A stretch of DNA of 6,444 nucleotides from Candidatus Gastranaerophilales bacterium (GCA_944323095.1 CALURE010000090.1:1-6444); one strand, 5' to 3'; counted from the first letter of the stretch, positions 1-6,025 are shown. Translations and numbers: made by a program. Notes: generated by a model from the letters alone, not told the origin.

Positions 1-1
1 A

Positions 2-601
2 AGCCATCAGTCACTGGAAGATGTTTCTTTAATGAGAAGTATTCCTAACATGTCTGTTATTGTTCCGGCAGATTGCGCGGAGTGCAGGCAGGTGATAAAG
101 TTTGCGGCTGAAAATTACGGACCGATGTATATAAGAATTCCGCGAACTAATGTCTGTGATATTTTCGACGAAAATTATGAATTTGATTTTTGTAAAGTCA
201 ATGTTATTGAAGAAGGCAGTGATGTTTCGGTTATTACAAACGGAGAAACTCTGGCGGAAGTTATTGCTGCCTGTGAAGCTCTTAAAAAAGAAGGGTATTC
301 CGTACAAATAATTCATGCTCCTGTTGTAAAACCTTTTGATGTTACAGGAATTATAGAGAATGTAAAGAAAACAAAATTTGTTATTACAGTGGAAAACCAT
401 TCTATAATAGGCGGTCTTGGAAGTGCTGTCTGTGAAGTGCTTTCAGAATATTATCCTGTTCCTGTTCACAGGGTAGGAATAAATGATACCTTCGGGCAGA
501 GCGGAAAATGGGAATTATTGCTGGATTATTACGGATTAAATGCTGAAAAGCTTGCCGTAACGATTAAACGATATGTTGATAAATATCGTCTCGTAAAATA
601 A
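2..601 (+). CDS. tkt: Transketolase, C-terminal subunit (5' end missing)
   Basis: This is the 3' part of a transketolase gene. Transketolase moves two-carbon ketol units between sugar phosphates in the non-oxidative pentose phosphate pathway, using thiamine diphosphate, in the cytosol. The frame is open from base 2. The visible start, SHQSLEDVSLMRSIPNM, matches the conserved end of the pyrimidine-binding domain, so the ATG at 32 is internal and not the true start. About 199 residues remain. They cover the end of that domain (VIVPADCAE) and the C-terminal domain, with PVVKPFD, ENHSIIGGLGSAV, and the near-terminal HRVGINDTFGQSGKWELLLDYYGL stretch, which is typical of split transketolase C-subunits of about 310 residues. 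A pyruvate dehydrogenase E1-beta or DXP synthase shares this fold, but the terminal motif favours transketolase. The N-terminal subunit would lie upstream. ftsE follows after 48 bp. Confidence 0.88.
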   Translation, partial: SHQSLEDVSLMRSIPNMSVIVPADCAECRQVIKFAAENYGPMYIRIPRTNVCDIFDENYEFDFCKVNVIEEGSDVSVITNGETLAEVIAACEALKKEGYSVQIIHAPVVKPFDVTGIIENVKKTKFVITVENHSIIGGLGSAVCEVLSEYYPVPVHRVGINDTFGQSGKWELLLDYYGLNAEKLAVTIKRYVDKYRLVK

Positions 602-630
602 ATTTATTTTTACGTATATCTTGCGTAAAA
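592..630 (+). repeat. Three alternating 7-bp arms able to form two exclusive hairpins
   Basis: The segment CGTAAAA occurs at 592-598 and 624-630, and its exact complement TTTTACG lies midway at 608-614. The three are spaced exactly 16 bp apart. The middle arm can pair with either outer arm, in each case giving a 7-bp stem with a 9-nt loop, and the first arm covers the end of the transketolase reading frame. The second hairpin would end about 8 nt before the ftsE ribosome site (AAGGA, 639-643). No run of T follows, so it is not a standard terminator. It could be an mRNA processing or stability element between the two genes, or chance in AT-rich DNA. Confidence 0.35.
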
Positions 631-649
631 TCTAAGATAAGGATAAATT

Positions 650-1327
650 ATGATTCAATTCAGATCAGTTACTAAAAAGTACAAAAACGACAACTATGCA
701 CTTAAAAATATTAACCTTGATATAATGTCAGGGGAATTTGTATTTATTGTCGGTGCATCCGGTGCCGGAAAGTCAACATTAATGAAGCTTTTATATAATG
801 AAGAACGTCCAACAAGCGGTACTGTTACTATTGGCGGAATAAATATCGCTAATCTTTCAAATGAGAAAGTGCCTAATTTGAGAAGATGTATGGGAATTGT
901 ATTTCAGGATTATAAACTTCTGCAAAATATGAGTGTGTATGATAATGTAGCTTATGTAATAAGAACGCTCGGAATCAGTTCAAAAGAAATTAATGCACGT
1001 GTTTCCGGAGCTTTAAAAATAGTTGGTTTATACGACAAAATGAATGTTACTCCGGCAGAATTATCAGGAGGCGAACAGCAAAGAGTCGGTATTGCGCGCG
1101 CTATTGTTAACGGACCGCCGTTATTAATAGCAGATGAGCCTACCGGAAATCTTGATCCGAAAAATTCAATGGAGATTATGCAAATTCTTGATCAGATTAA
1201 CCAGAGAGGAATTACGGTTATTGTTTCTACTCATGATAATGCAATGGTAGATTATTTCAGAAAAAGAGTTATAACACTTGACAACGGTGAAATTGTAAGG
1301 GATATACAAGCAGGTACATATGAATAG
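650..1327 (+). CDS. ftsE: Cell division ATP-binding protein FtsE
   Basis: FtsE is the cytosolic ATPase of the FtsEX complex, an ABC-transporter-like machine that transmits ATP hydrolysis across the membrane to control peptidoglycan hydrolases during division. The 225-residue length is normal for the family. Walker A is GASGAGKST (35-43), the Q-loop is VFQDYKLL (Q86), the signature is LSGGEQQRVGIARA (138-151), Walker B with the catalytic glutamate is LLIADEPTGNLD (158-169, E163), and the switch histidine is H195. All catalytic residues are present. The VFQDYKLL segment and the adjacent ftsX separate it from related MacB/LolD ATPases. The start is supported by AAGGA at 639-643, 6 nt upstream. 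The 3' end overlaps ftsX by 8 bp, which suggests coupled translation and balanced subunits. No promoter of its own is clear, so it is probably transcribed with the transketolase gene. Confidence 0.95.
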   Translation: MIQFRSVTKKYKNDNYALKNINLDIMSGEFVFIVGASGAGKSTLMKLLYNEERPTSGTVTIGGINIANLSNEKVPNLRRCMGIVFQDYKLLQNMSVYDNVAYVIRTLGISSKEINARVSGALKIVGLYDKMNVTPAELSGGEQQRVGIARAIVNGPPLLIADEPTGNLDPKNSMEIMQILDQINQRGITVIVSTHDNAMVDYFRKRVITLDNGEIVRDIQAGTYE

Positions 1328-2228
1328 TTCAAAAACAAGAATAAAAAAAAGAGTAAAAAAACATATTCCAAAAGATTGGCTGTGTGAATTAAGAATATTA
1401 TACAGACTGACCAAACAGACAATTCAGGATATCAGCAGGACAGGGATAGTAAATCTTGTCATTATTACGACTATGGCTGCAATTTTAACTATTTTCGGCT
1501 CATTTTTCCGTTCTGCTCTTTCAATTTCATCGTTTGCTAAAGAACTTGGAAATGTTCTTGAGATTTCTGTTTATTTAAAAGAAAATGCTGATGCAAATAT
1601 TGTGAAAAACAGAGTAAAAGAGTTTGCGCATGTTGAAAATGTTACGATTATTCCAAAGGCTTCATCATGGGCAAATTTGAAACGCGAAATGGATTTGCCG
1701 GATATTGAAAATCCTTTGCCGGATACTTTACATGTTAAAGTTGATAAGCCTGAAAATATCGAAGAAGTTTTCAAGAATGTAAAACAGCTAACTTCGGTTG
1801 AGGATATGAGTTATGCTCAGGATCTTGCAAAAAAGATAGAAGCATTAAACCATATAGTTAATATGATTACCGTATTTGTGGTTATTATAATGGCAATATT
1901 AACAATTACAATTATAAATAATACTATTCAGCTTGTAATTCAATCTCGGAAGGAAGAAATTGAAATTATGAGACTGATGGGGGTCTCAAACTGGTATATA
2001 AGATTCCCGCTTATTATGCAGGGGGCTTTTTACGGTTTTTCCGGTGCAATTATAGCCTTGCTGCCTTTGAATTTTGTTCAAAACGGTTTAAACCATATGC
2101 ACCAGTTTTTTATGGTGCCAACACCTTTGCATGCACAGAATTTTGTAATTGCTGTAATGTTTACAATGGCGGTTTTGTTCGGGGCAGGCGGGAGCTTCCT
2201 TTGTATTAAGAAACATCTTCAGGTATAG
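1320..2228 (+). CDS. ftsX: Cell division membrane protein FtsX
   Basis: FtsX is the membrane subunit of FtsEX. Its extracytoplasmic domain touches cell-wall hydrolases or their activators. The 302-residue protein has the family layout: a basic cytosolic N-terminus (KTRIKKRVKK), a first membrane segment at about 43-65, an outside domain at about 66-178, and three further membrane segments at about 179-205, 228-250 and 274-297. The outside domain begins with the typical LEISVYLKENAD strand. The hallmark is RKEEIEIMRLMGVSNWYIRF (210-229), a cytosolic loop that contacts FtsE, followed by PLIMQG. Its start lies inside the end of ftsE, with AGGT at 1312-1315 as a ribosome site. The next gene begins 6 bp after its stop. 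No EnvC-, PcsB- or CwlO-like hydrolase partner is encoded in the window, so its target must be elsewhere. Confidence 0.94.
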   Translation: MNSSKTRIKKRVKKHIPKDWLCELRILYRLTKQTIQDISRTGIVNLVIITTMAAILTIFGSFFRSALSISSFAKELGNVLEISVYLKENADANIVKNRVKEFAHVENVTIIPKASSWANLKREMDLPDIENPLPDTLHVKVDKPENIEEVFKNVKQLTSVEDMSYAQDLAKKIEALNHIVNMITVFVVIIMAILTITIINNTIQLVIQSRKEEIEIMRLMGVSNWYIRFPLIMQGAFYGFSGAIIALLPLNFVQNGLNHMHQFFMVPTPLHAQNFVIAVMFTMAVLFGAGGSFLCIKKHLQV

Positions 2229-2234
2229 ACTGCA

Positions 2235-3467
2235 ATGGATAACAAAAACAATATTCTTTTAATATCGGATGATGAAAATTTTTCAAAAGTATTAAAATCA
2301 AAATTAATATTTTTGCGGGATAATGATTTTATTTTGCTGTCAGATTATCAGGATGCCGTGAATACTTTTGAATTATCTAATCCGGAAATTGTTTTAGTCC
2401 ATGAAAACCAATCAGCGGATGTTACATTTGATTTAATAAAAAAACTGCGTATAAATAAGAATTTGTGCATTGTGTTAATTGCAAATGCATATAATAAAGA
2501 TGTTATTCTTACAGCATATGATTTAGGTATAGACGATTTTGTAATTTCAAGTGATGACGATTTTGAATTTGTTATAAGAATAGTTAATAATATTAAACAT
2601 AACTCCGTAAAAATTGCATCTCTAAGAAACAGTAAAATTTTGGAACAGTTGAATGTTATTGATGATTTGACAGGTTTGTATAATTATGCTTATGCAAAGC
2701 AGGCAATCGAAAATGAAATTGACGATAACTTGATTGATGATGGTTATTTTGTAGTTTTGGGTCCGTCAGATGAGAGTAAAAATATATTTTCTTCTGAAAA
2801 AATGGCAAAGGCAATAAAGGCTTCAATACGTTATTCAGATATTGCTGTGCTAGGTAAAGGGGCAAAGTTTTATCTGCTTCTTCCAAAAACTTCTTTAAAC
2901 GGAGCTATTACTGTTATAAATAAGATCGAAGAAAATTATGGAAATGAATTTAAGCTGTGTGCAGGAATTTGTTCTATAGCTCATAAAACATTTGAAGAAA
3001 TGGAAGCATCAGCCTTACAGGCTGTATCAGAAGCTTCTTCCACCGGTGTTCAATATATAGCTGCAGAAGAAAAAGGCGATTCTCTTGCAGACTGGCTTGG
3101 TGATGAATATGAGCATCCAAAGAATTATAAATTATTCAGACAAATTTTCAACACAAAGATGGAAAAAGTTATTACTCCTGTATTTTATAGATTGCAAAAA
3201 GCCTGGGAGGAAAAACTTTTTGAAACAGAGATTGAGCAGTACACAGGTTCAGAGCAGTGTGTTTTCCATTTGAAAAATAAAAATAGGAACAGTACGCTGC
3301 GTATAGTTTATCCCGGATTTGCTAAAATTATGATATATATTGTTCATGACGGTTTAGACAGTCCCGAGAATAAAGAAATACAGCTTTCATTGACTAAAAT
3401 AAGCCAGAAAGAATTAATTAGTATTGTAGAGGATTTTATAAAAGAATTTAAATATACCTGCGTTTAA
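2235..3467 (+). CDS. Degenerate receiver + degenerate GGDEF protein of the ftsEX operon
   Basis: This 410-residue soluble protein has three parts. Residues 5-122 have the order and spacing of a response-regulator receiver and keep the acidic pair D12-D13. However, the phospho-acceptor aspartate is replaced by H56 (PEIVLVHE), the Thr/Ser position by about A83, and the conserved Lys by about S106. Residues 142-280 resemble a GGDEF (diguanylate cyclase) domain. The opening motif DDLTGLYN (143-150) is intact, and RYSDIAVLGKGAKFYLLLP (199-217) aligns with R-SDI--R-GGDEF--LLP, giving KGAKF where the active site GGDEF should be. The D-DxFKxxND metal/GTP segment is missing. Residues 283-410 form an alpha+beta region I do not recognise. 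The protein is unlikely to be phosphorylated on Asp or to make cyclic di-GMP. It may bind a nucleotide or a protein instead. It starts 6 bp after ftsX with only a weak AGG (2221-2223) upstream, suggesting translation by reinitiation. A role with FtsEX is inferred from position only. Confidence 0.8.
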   Translation: MDNKNNILLISDDENFSKVLKSKLIFLRDNDFILLSDYQDAVNTFELSNPEIVLVHENQSADVTFDLIKKLRINKNLCIVLIANAYNKDVILTAYDLGIDDFVISSDDDFEFVIRIVNNIKHNSVKIASLRNSKILEQLNVIDDLTGLYNYAYAKQAIENEIDDNLIDDGYFVVLGPSDESKNIFSSEKMAKAIKASIRYSDIAVLGKGAKFYLLLPKTSLNGAITVINKIEENYGNEFKLCAGICSIAHKTFEEMEASALQAVSEASSTGVQYIAAEEKGDSLADWLGDEYEHPKNYKLFRQIFNTKMEKVITPVFYRLQKAWEEKLFETEIEQYTGSEQCVFHLKNKNRNSTLRIVYPGFAKIMIYIVHDGLDSPENKEIQLSLTKISQKELISIVEDFIKEFKYTCV

Positions 3468-3483
3468 AGTTAAAGGAGGCATA

Positions 3484-4029
3484 ATGAATACATTATCTGC
3501 AGAGAATAGTTTGGTATTAATTATAGATATTCAGGAAAGATTGGTTGCAGCTTTAAATAAAGATATAATTGTCAAGAACGCAATAAAAGTTGCGAGTGCG
3601 GCAAAATTACTTAATATTCCTGTAATATTAACAGAGCAATACCCTAAAGGACTCGGACACACCGTAGATGCTTTAAAGGACGCATTGCCTGATAACAGTC
3701 AGATTGTGGAAAAAACATATTTTAATGCTTTGCTTGAAAACGGTATGCTTAATAAAATAAAATCTTACGGGAAAAAACAGATAGTAATTTTTGGAATAGA
3801 AACCCATATTTGTGTACACCAGACTGCATCAGCGCTTGTTGAAGCCGGATTTGACGTATATGTTATAAAAGATGCCTGTGCAAGCCGTAATAAGTATGAA
3901 TTTAAACAGGGAATAGATGCAATGACTGCAAACGGAGTTAAGATTTCATGTGTTGAAATTGCATTGTTTGAATGGTTAAAAGGTGCTACAAATCCTAAAT
4001 TCAAAGAGGTTCAAGCGTTAATTAAGTAA
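3484..4029 (+). CDS. Isochorismatase-family cysteine hydrolase
   Basis: This 181-residue cytosolic enzyme belongs to the isochorismatase/nicotinamidase-like superfamily, in the ISOC1/2-YcaC-type branch by its motifs. Such enzymes hydrolyse C-N or ether bonds with an Asp-Lys-Cys triad. The likely triad is D15 (VLIIDIQERL), K77 (VEKTYFNA) and C110 (GIETHICVHQTA), with the usual cis-peptide region just before the cysteine. TEQYPKGLG (50-58) and DACASR (130-135) are further conserved segments of this branch. Nothing marks it as a true isochorismatase, since it has no carrier domain and no siderophore genes nearby, and it lacks the metal-binding pattern expected for nicotinamidase, so the substrate is unknown. 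It has the strongest ribosome site in the window, AAAGGAGG at 3472-3479, 4 nt before the ATG. It follows the previous gene by 16 bp and is the last gene of the operon. Confidence 0.88.
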   Translation: MNTLSAENSLVLIIDIQERLVAALNKDIIVKNAIKVASAAKLLNIPVILTEQYPKGLGHTVDALKDALPDNSQIVEKTYFNALLENGMLNKIKSYGKKQIVIFGIETHICVHQTASALVEAGFDVYVIKDACASRNKYEFKQGIDAMTANGVKISCVEIALFEWLKGATNPKFKEVQALIK

Positions 4030-4100
4030 TAGACGGTAAAAAAGATAGCTTGGAAGTCAAACCAATTTATAAGTGTTGGGCGATGAATTATTAAACGTTA

Positions 4101-4130
4101 AAAAAGGCTCCATTTAGGAGCCTTTTTTTT
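4101..4130. terminator. Bidirectional intrinsic terminator between the operon and glnA
   Basis: An 11-bp perfect stem pairs 4101-4111 (AAAAAGGCTCC) with 4117-4127 (GGAGCCTTTTT) around the 5-nt loop ATTTA. On the + strand eight T follow the GC part of the stem. On the - strand the A-run becomes five T, so both converging transcripts can stop here. It ends the 5-gene operon about 70 bp after its last stop codon, and ends glnA directly, because the glnA stop codon (4129-4131) touches the outer edge of the T-run. Confidence 0.92.
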
Positions 4131-5493
4131 AATATCTTTCAAGGTATCTGTCGATTTCCCACTGTGAAACATACGTTCTGAATGAATCCCATTCTTTTTT
4201 CTTTGCAGATAAAAATTCATTAAATATGTGTTCCCCAAGTGCTGCACGTGATACAAGAGATTTGTCAAAATAATCAAGGGCTTCTGCCAAACTCCCGGGG
4301 AGCGAATCAATACGCTGTTTTTTACGTTCTTTGCTTGTTAATTTGTAAATGTTGCTTTCAACAGGCGCAGGCGGGTCTATTTTATTTCTAACACCATCCA
4401 GACAGGCTTCCAAAATAGCCGCAAATGCAAGATAAGGATTGCAGGCAGGATCAGGAGAGCGAAGTTCTACACGTGTTGAGCTTCCGCGTTTAGCCGGAAC
4501 TCTTAAAAGCGCACTTCTGTTTGCCAGTGACCACGCAAGATATACAGGAGCCTCATACCCCGGAACAAGACGTTTAAAGCTGTTTACCGTAGGATTTAAT
4601 ATCGCAGTAATACTTTTTACATGTTTTAGCATCCCGCCGATAGCGTATTTCGCAACATCTGAAAGCTGGTAATCTGCTTTTTCATCATAAAAAGCATTTT
4701 TCCCGTCTTTGAATAATGAAACATTACAATGCATTCCAGAGCCGTTTATACCGTAAATAGGCTTTGGCATAAATGTTGCATGAAGATTGTGTTTTGCAGC
4801 AATTGCTTTTACTGCAATTTTGAATGTCGCAACATTATCTGCGGCGCTTAAAATATCAGTGTATCTGAAATCTACTTCATGCTGTCCGTCTGCAACTTCA
4901 TGGTGTGATGCTTCAATGTCAAATCCCATTTCCTGTAAGGTTAGAACAATATCAGATCTGACATCTTCGCCCAAATCTTCGGGGCCTACATCGTAATATC
5001 CGGCACTATCCTGTGTTGTAGTTGTAACGTTGCCGTCTTTATCCTTAGAGAATAAGAAAAATTCCGCTTCCGGCCCTATATTCATGGAAAAGCCCATTTT
5101 TTCAGCTTCTTTCATTATTCTTTTAAGGTTGCATCTCGGGCAGCCTTCAAATGGTGTTCCATCAGCATTGTAAATGTCGCATATTAATCTTGCTGAATTT
5201 ATTCCGTCATGTCCTCTCCAGGGCAGAATTTGGAATGAGTTCTTATCTGGATGGAAAAACATATCAGATGTTTCAATGCTTCTAAATCCTTTAATTGATG
5301 AGCCGTCAAGCATAATTTCGTTATTCAAAGCTTTTTCTATATGCTGGGAAGGAATGGTCATATTTTTTACCTGTCCGTTAATATCAACGAACTGTAATTT
5401 AATGAATTTGATATTGTAGTCTTTGATAAACCCTTTTATATCATCTTCTGTGAATTGCCTGTTGTCTAATCTTGTGTGCGTAAATTCTTTCAT
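4129..5493 (-). CDS. glnA: Glutamine synthetase type I (alpha class)
   Basis: Glutamine synthetase makes glutamine from glutamate, ammonia and ATP in the cytosol, usually as a dodecamer, and is the main entry of ammonia into metabolism. The 454 residues contain DGSS (63-66), metal ligands in GPEAEFFLF (E142, E144), E199 and E206 in SHHEVADGQHEVDF, NGSGMHCN with H255, NPTVNSFKRLVPGYEAP with flap E314, NRSALLRVP (325-333) and VELRSPDP (342-349). All catalytic residues appear intact. The C-terminal third follows the Bacillus-like alpha class (NIYKLTSKER; ALGEHIFNEFLSAKKKEWDSFR) and lacks the NLYDLPPEE adenylylation segment of the beta class, so control is probably by feedback and transcription. 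Two differences from the Bacillus enzyme as I recall it are the loop GFRSIETSDM in place of GFVRIEESDM, and a CPRC pair (118-121). The N-terminus is about 10 residues longer. AGAGGT at 5503-5498 supports the start. Confidence 0.97.
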   Translation of the reverse strand: MKEFTHTRLDNRQFTEDDIKGFIKDYNIKFIKLQFVDINGQVKNMTIPSQHIEKALNNEIMLDGSSIKGFRSIETSDMFFHPDKNSFQILPWRGHDGINSARLICDIYNADGTPFEGCPRCNLKRIMKEAEKMGFSMNIGPEAEFFLFSKDKDGNVTTTTQDSAGYYDVGPEDLGEDVRSDIVLTLQEMGFDIEASHHEVADGQHEVDFRYTDILSAADNVATFKIAVKAIAAKHNLHATFMPKPIYGINGSGMHCNVSLFKDGKNAFYDEKADYQLSDVAKYAIGGMLKHVKSITAILNPTVNSFKRLVPGYEAPVYLAWSLANRSALLRVPAKRGSSTRVELRSPDPACNPYLAFAAILEACLDGVRNKIDPPAPVESNIYKLTSKERKKQRIDSLPGSLAEALDYFDKSLVSRAALGEHIFNEFLSAKKKEWDSFRTYVSQWEIDRYLERY

Positions 5494-5528
5494 TCAGACC
5501 TCTTTCCTTCTATTAAACCAAATTTTTA

Positions 5529-5556
5529 AATACTTTTTTATTAGAATACTTTTTTT
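5529..5556. repeat. Two direct repeats overlapping the glnA promoter
   Basis: AATACTTTTTT occurs at 5529-5539 and 5545-5555, 16 bp apart. The second copy covers part of the spacer and the first bases of the glnA -10 box, and the first copy covers the predicted transcription start. The position would suit a repressor site, but the sequence is simple and AT-rich. It does not match the NtcA site GTA-N8-TAC, and I cannot match it to a known GlnR/TnrA site. Confidence 0.3.
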
Positions 5557-5568
5557 AAAAAAGGTCAA
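5540..5568 (-). promoter_or_regulatory. Sigma70-type promoter of glnA
   Basis: Read on the - strand, a -35 box TTGACC (5568-5563, 5 of 6 to consensus) is followed by a 17-bp spacer of T and A runs and a -10 box TCTAAT (5545-5540, 5 of 6). The start of transcription would be near 5533, giving a leader of about 40 nt with a ribosome site AGAGGT at 5503-5498. That leader is too short for a glutamine riboswitch. The spacing and match make it the best promoter in the window. Confidence 0.72.
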
Positions 5569-5643
5569 TAGTCTTAATATAAAGATTAAATAAAGAAAAA
5601 GAAGAATTTTATGTTGATATTAAATGTTTTTCTAAAAATAGTG

Positions 5644-5672
5644 TTAAATTTACGAAAAACAGGGTATATAAT
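5644..5672 (+). promoter_or_regulatory. Possible promoter of a divergent non-coding transcript
   Basis: A perfect -10 box TATAAT at 5667-5672 lies 17 bp after TTAAAT (5644-5649), which matches only 3 of 6 bases of a -35 box. It faces away from glnA and toward the orphan terminator at 5912-5940. Perfect TATAAT words are common by chance in DNA this AT-rich, so the call rests partly on the need for a + strand transcript reaching that terminator. Confidence 0.4.
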
Positions 5673-5678
5673 AATTAT

Positions 5679-5940
5679 TAAGGGGGTACGGGAAAGATTT
5701 TAAGATAAAAATAATAATTTCAGAATATTTATTTGTAAACTTTTGTAACGAAATAAATAGGATATAGCAATTATATACTCTGAAAATACTTTATTAATAT
5801 GTAAGTAATAAATACCGGATATGAGGAATTAAATAAACACGAGATATATATTTACACTACCTACTACACACTAACCTTCTACACACACGAGGAATTACTA
5901 AAAGAATTCCGAACTCTATCGAAAGATAGGGTTTTTTTTT
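5679..5940 (+). ncRNA. Candidate non-coding RNA upstream of glnA
   Basis: A strong + strand terminator at 5912-5940 has no protein gene upstream on that strand, because the nearest gene, glnA, runs the other way. This implies a separate transcript of up to about 260 nt if it begins at the possible promoter at 5644-5672. Its 3' part has a small hairpin, GGAATT (5891-5896) with AATTCC (5905-5910), just before the terminator hairpin. Ahead of these lies a stretch with no G (5843-5888) rich in C, T and A, which would stay single-stranded and could pair with purine-rich ribosome sites. The only reading frames are a 30-codon one overlapping the proposed promoter and a 3-codon one. I do not recognise it as 6S, tmRNA, SRP or RNase P RNA. 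The 5' end is uncertain. Confidence 0.42.
5912..5940 (+). terminator. Orphan intrinsic terminator
   Basis: A 9-bp stem (5912-5920 with 5925-5933, one G-T wobble) closes a GAAA tetraloop and runs directly into a series of T ending at 5940. It works only on the + strand, since the other strand has no T-run after the hairpin. The stable tetraloop and long T-tail are typical of sRNA 3' ends. Confidence 0.85.
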
Positions 5941-5942
5941 GC

Positions 5943-5961
5943 GAGCGTGCCGCTCGACCCG
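5943..5961. repeat. GC-rich direct repeat, copy 1
   Basis: GAGCGTGCCGCTCGACCCG, 14 of 19 bases G or C, stands out in AT-rich surroundings. The first 13 bases form a small hairpin (GAGCG / CGCTC around TGC). It begins only 2 bp after the T-run of the orphan terminator. An identical copy lies 64 bp further on, and similarity continues for about 5 more bases (YCAYT). Likely a dispersed intergenic repeat family. Confidence 0.8.
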
Positions 5962-6006
5962 CCACTTAGATGTTGTGTAAAACTTTTTCAACCTAAACTA
6001 AAGAAG

Positions 6007-6025
6007 GAGCGTGCCGCTCGACCCG
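6007..6025. repeat. GC-rich direct repeat, copy 2
   Basis: Exact second copy of the 19-bp unit at 5943-5961, in the same orientation. It continues into GTCATTGAGAGTGATTGAG, which loosely resembles the GTCATTGCGAG intergenic repeats known from many bacteria. The 45 bp between the copies contains an imperfect hairpin (TTAG-AT-GTTG at about 5967-5976 with CAACCTAA at about 5989-5996). Confidence 0.8.

Noticed and set aside
29..400. 123-codon open frame on the - strand
   Set aside because: It is antisense to the clearly conserved transketolase frame, and its translation (rich in N, F, S and I) looks like a mirror of coding bias.
4439..5419. Three + strand open frames of 69-81 codons opposite glnA
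   Set aside because: They are shadows of the conserved glutamine synthetase frame, with no ribosome sites or recognisable motifs.
5494..5533. Glutamine riboswitch in the glnA leader
   Set aside because: The predicted leader is about 40 nt, too short and AT-rich, without the conserved three-helix junction sequences.
5611..5703. 30-codon + strand frame (MLILNVFLKIVLNLRK...) upstream of the orphan terminator
   Set aside because: The ribosome site is poor (AAGAAG at best), the composition is what AT-rich DNA gives by chance, and it overlaps the proposed promoter at 5644-5672. A tiny membrane peptide cannot be excluded.
5962..6006. Integron attC-like or dif-like recombination site between the GC-rich repeats
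   Set aside because: The hairpin arms do not match the RYYYAAC/GTTRRRY core or a dif 28-mer, and no recombinase gene is present.
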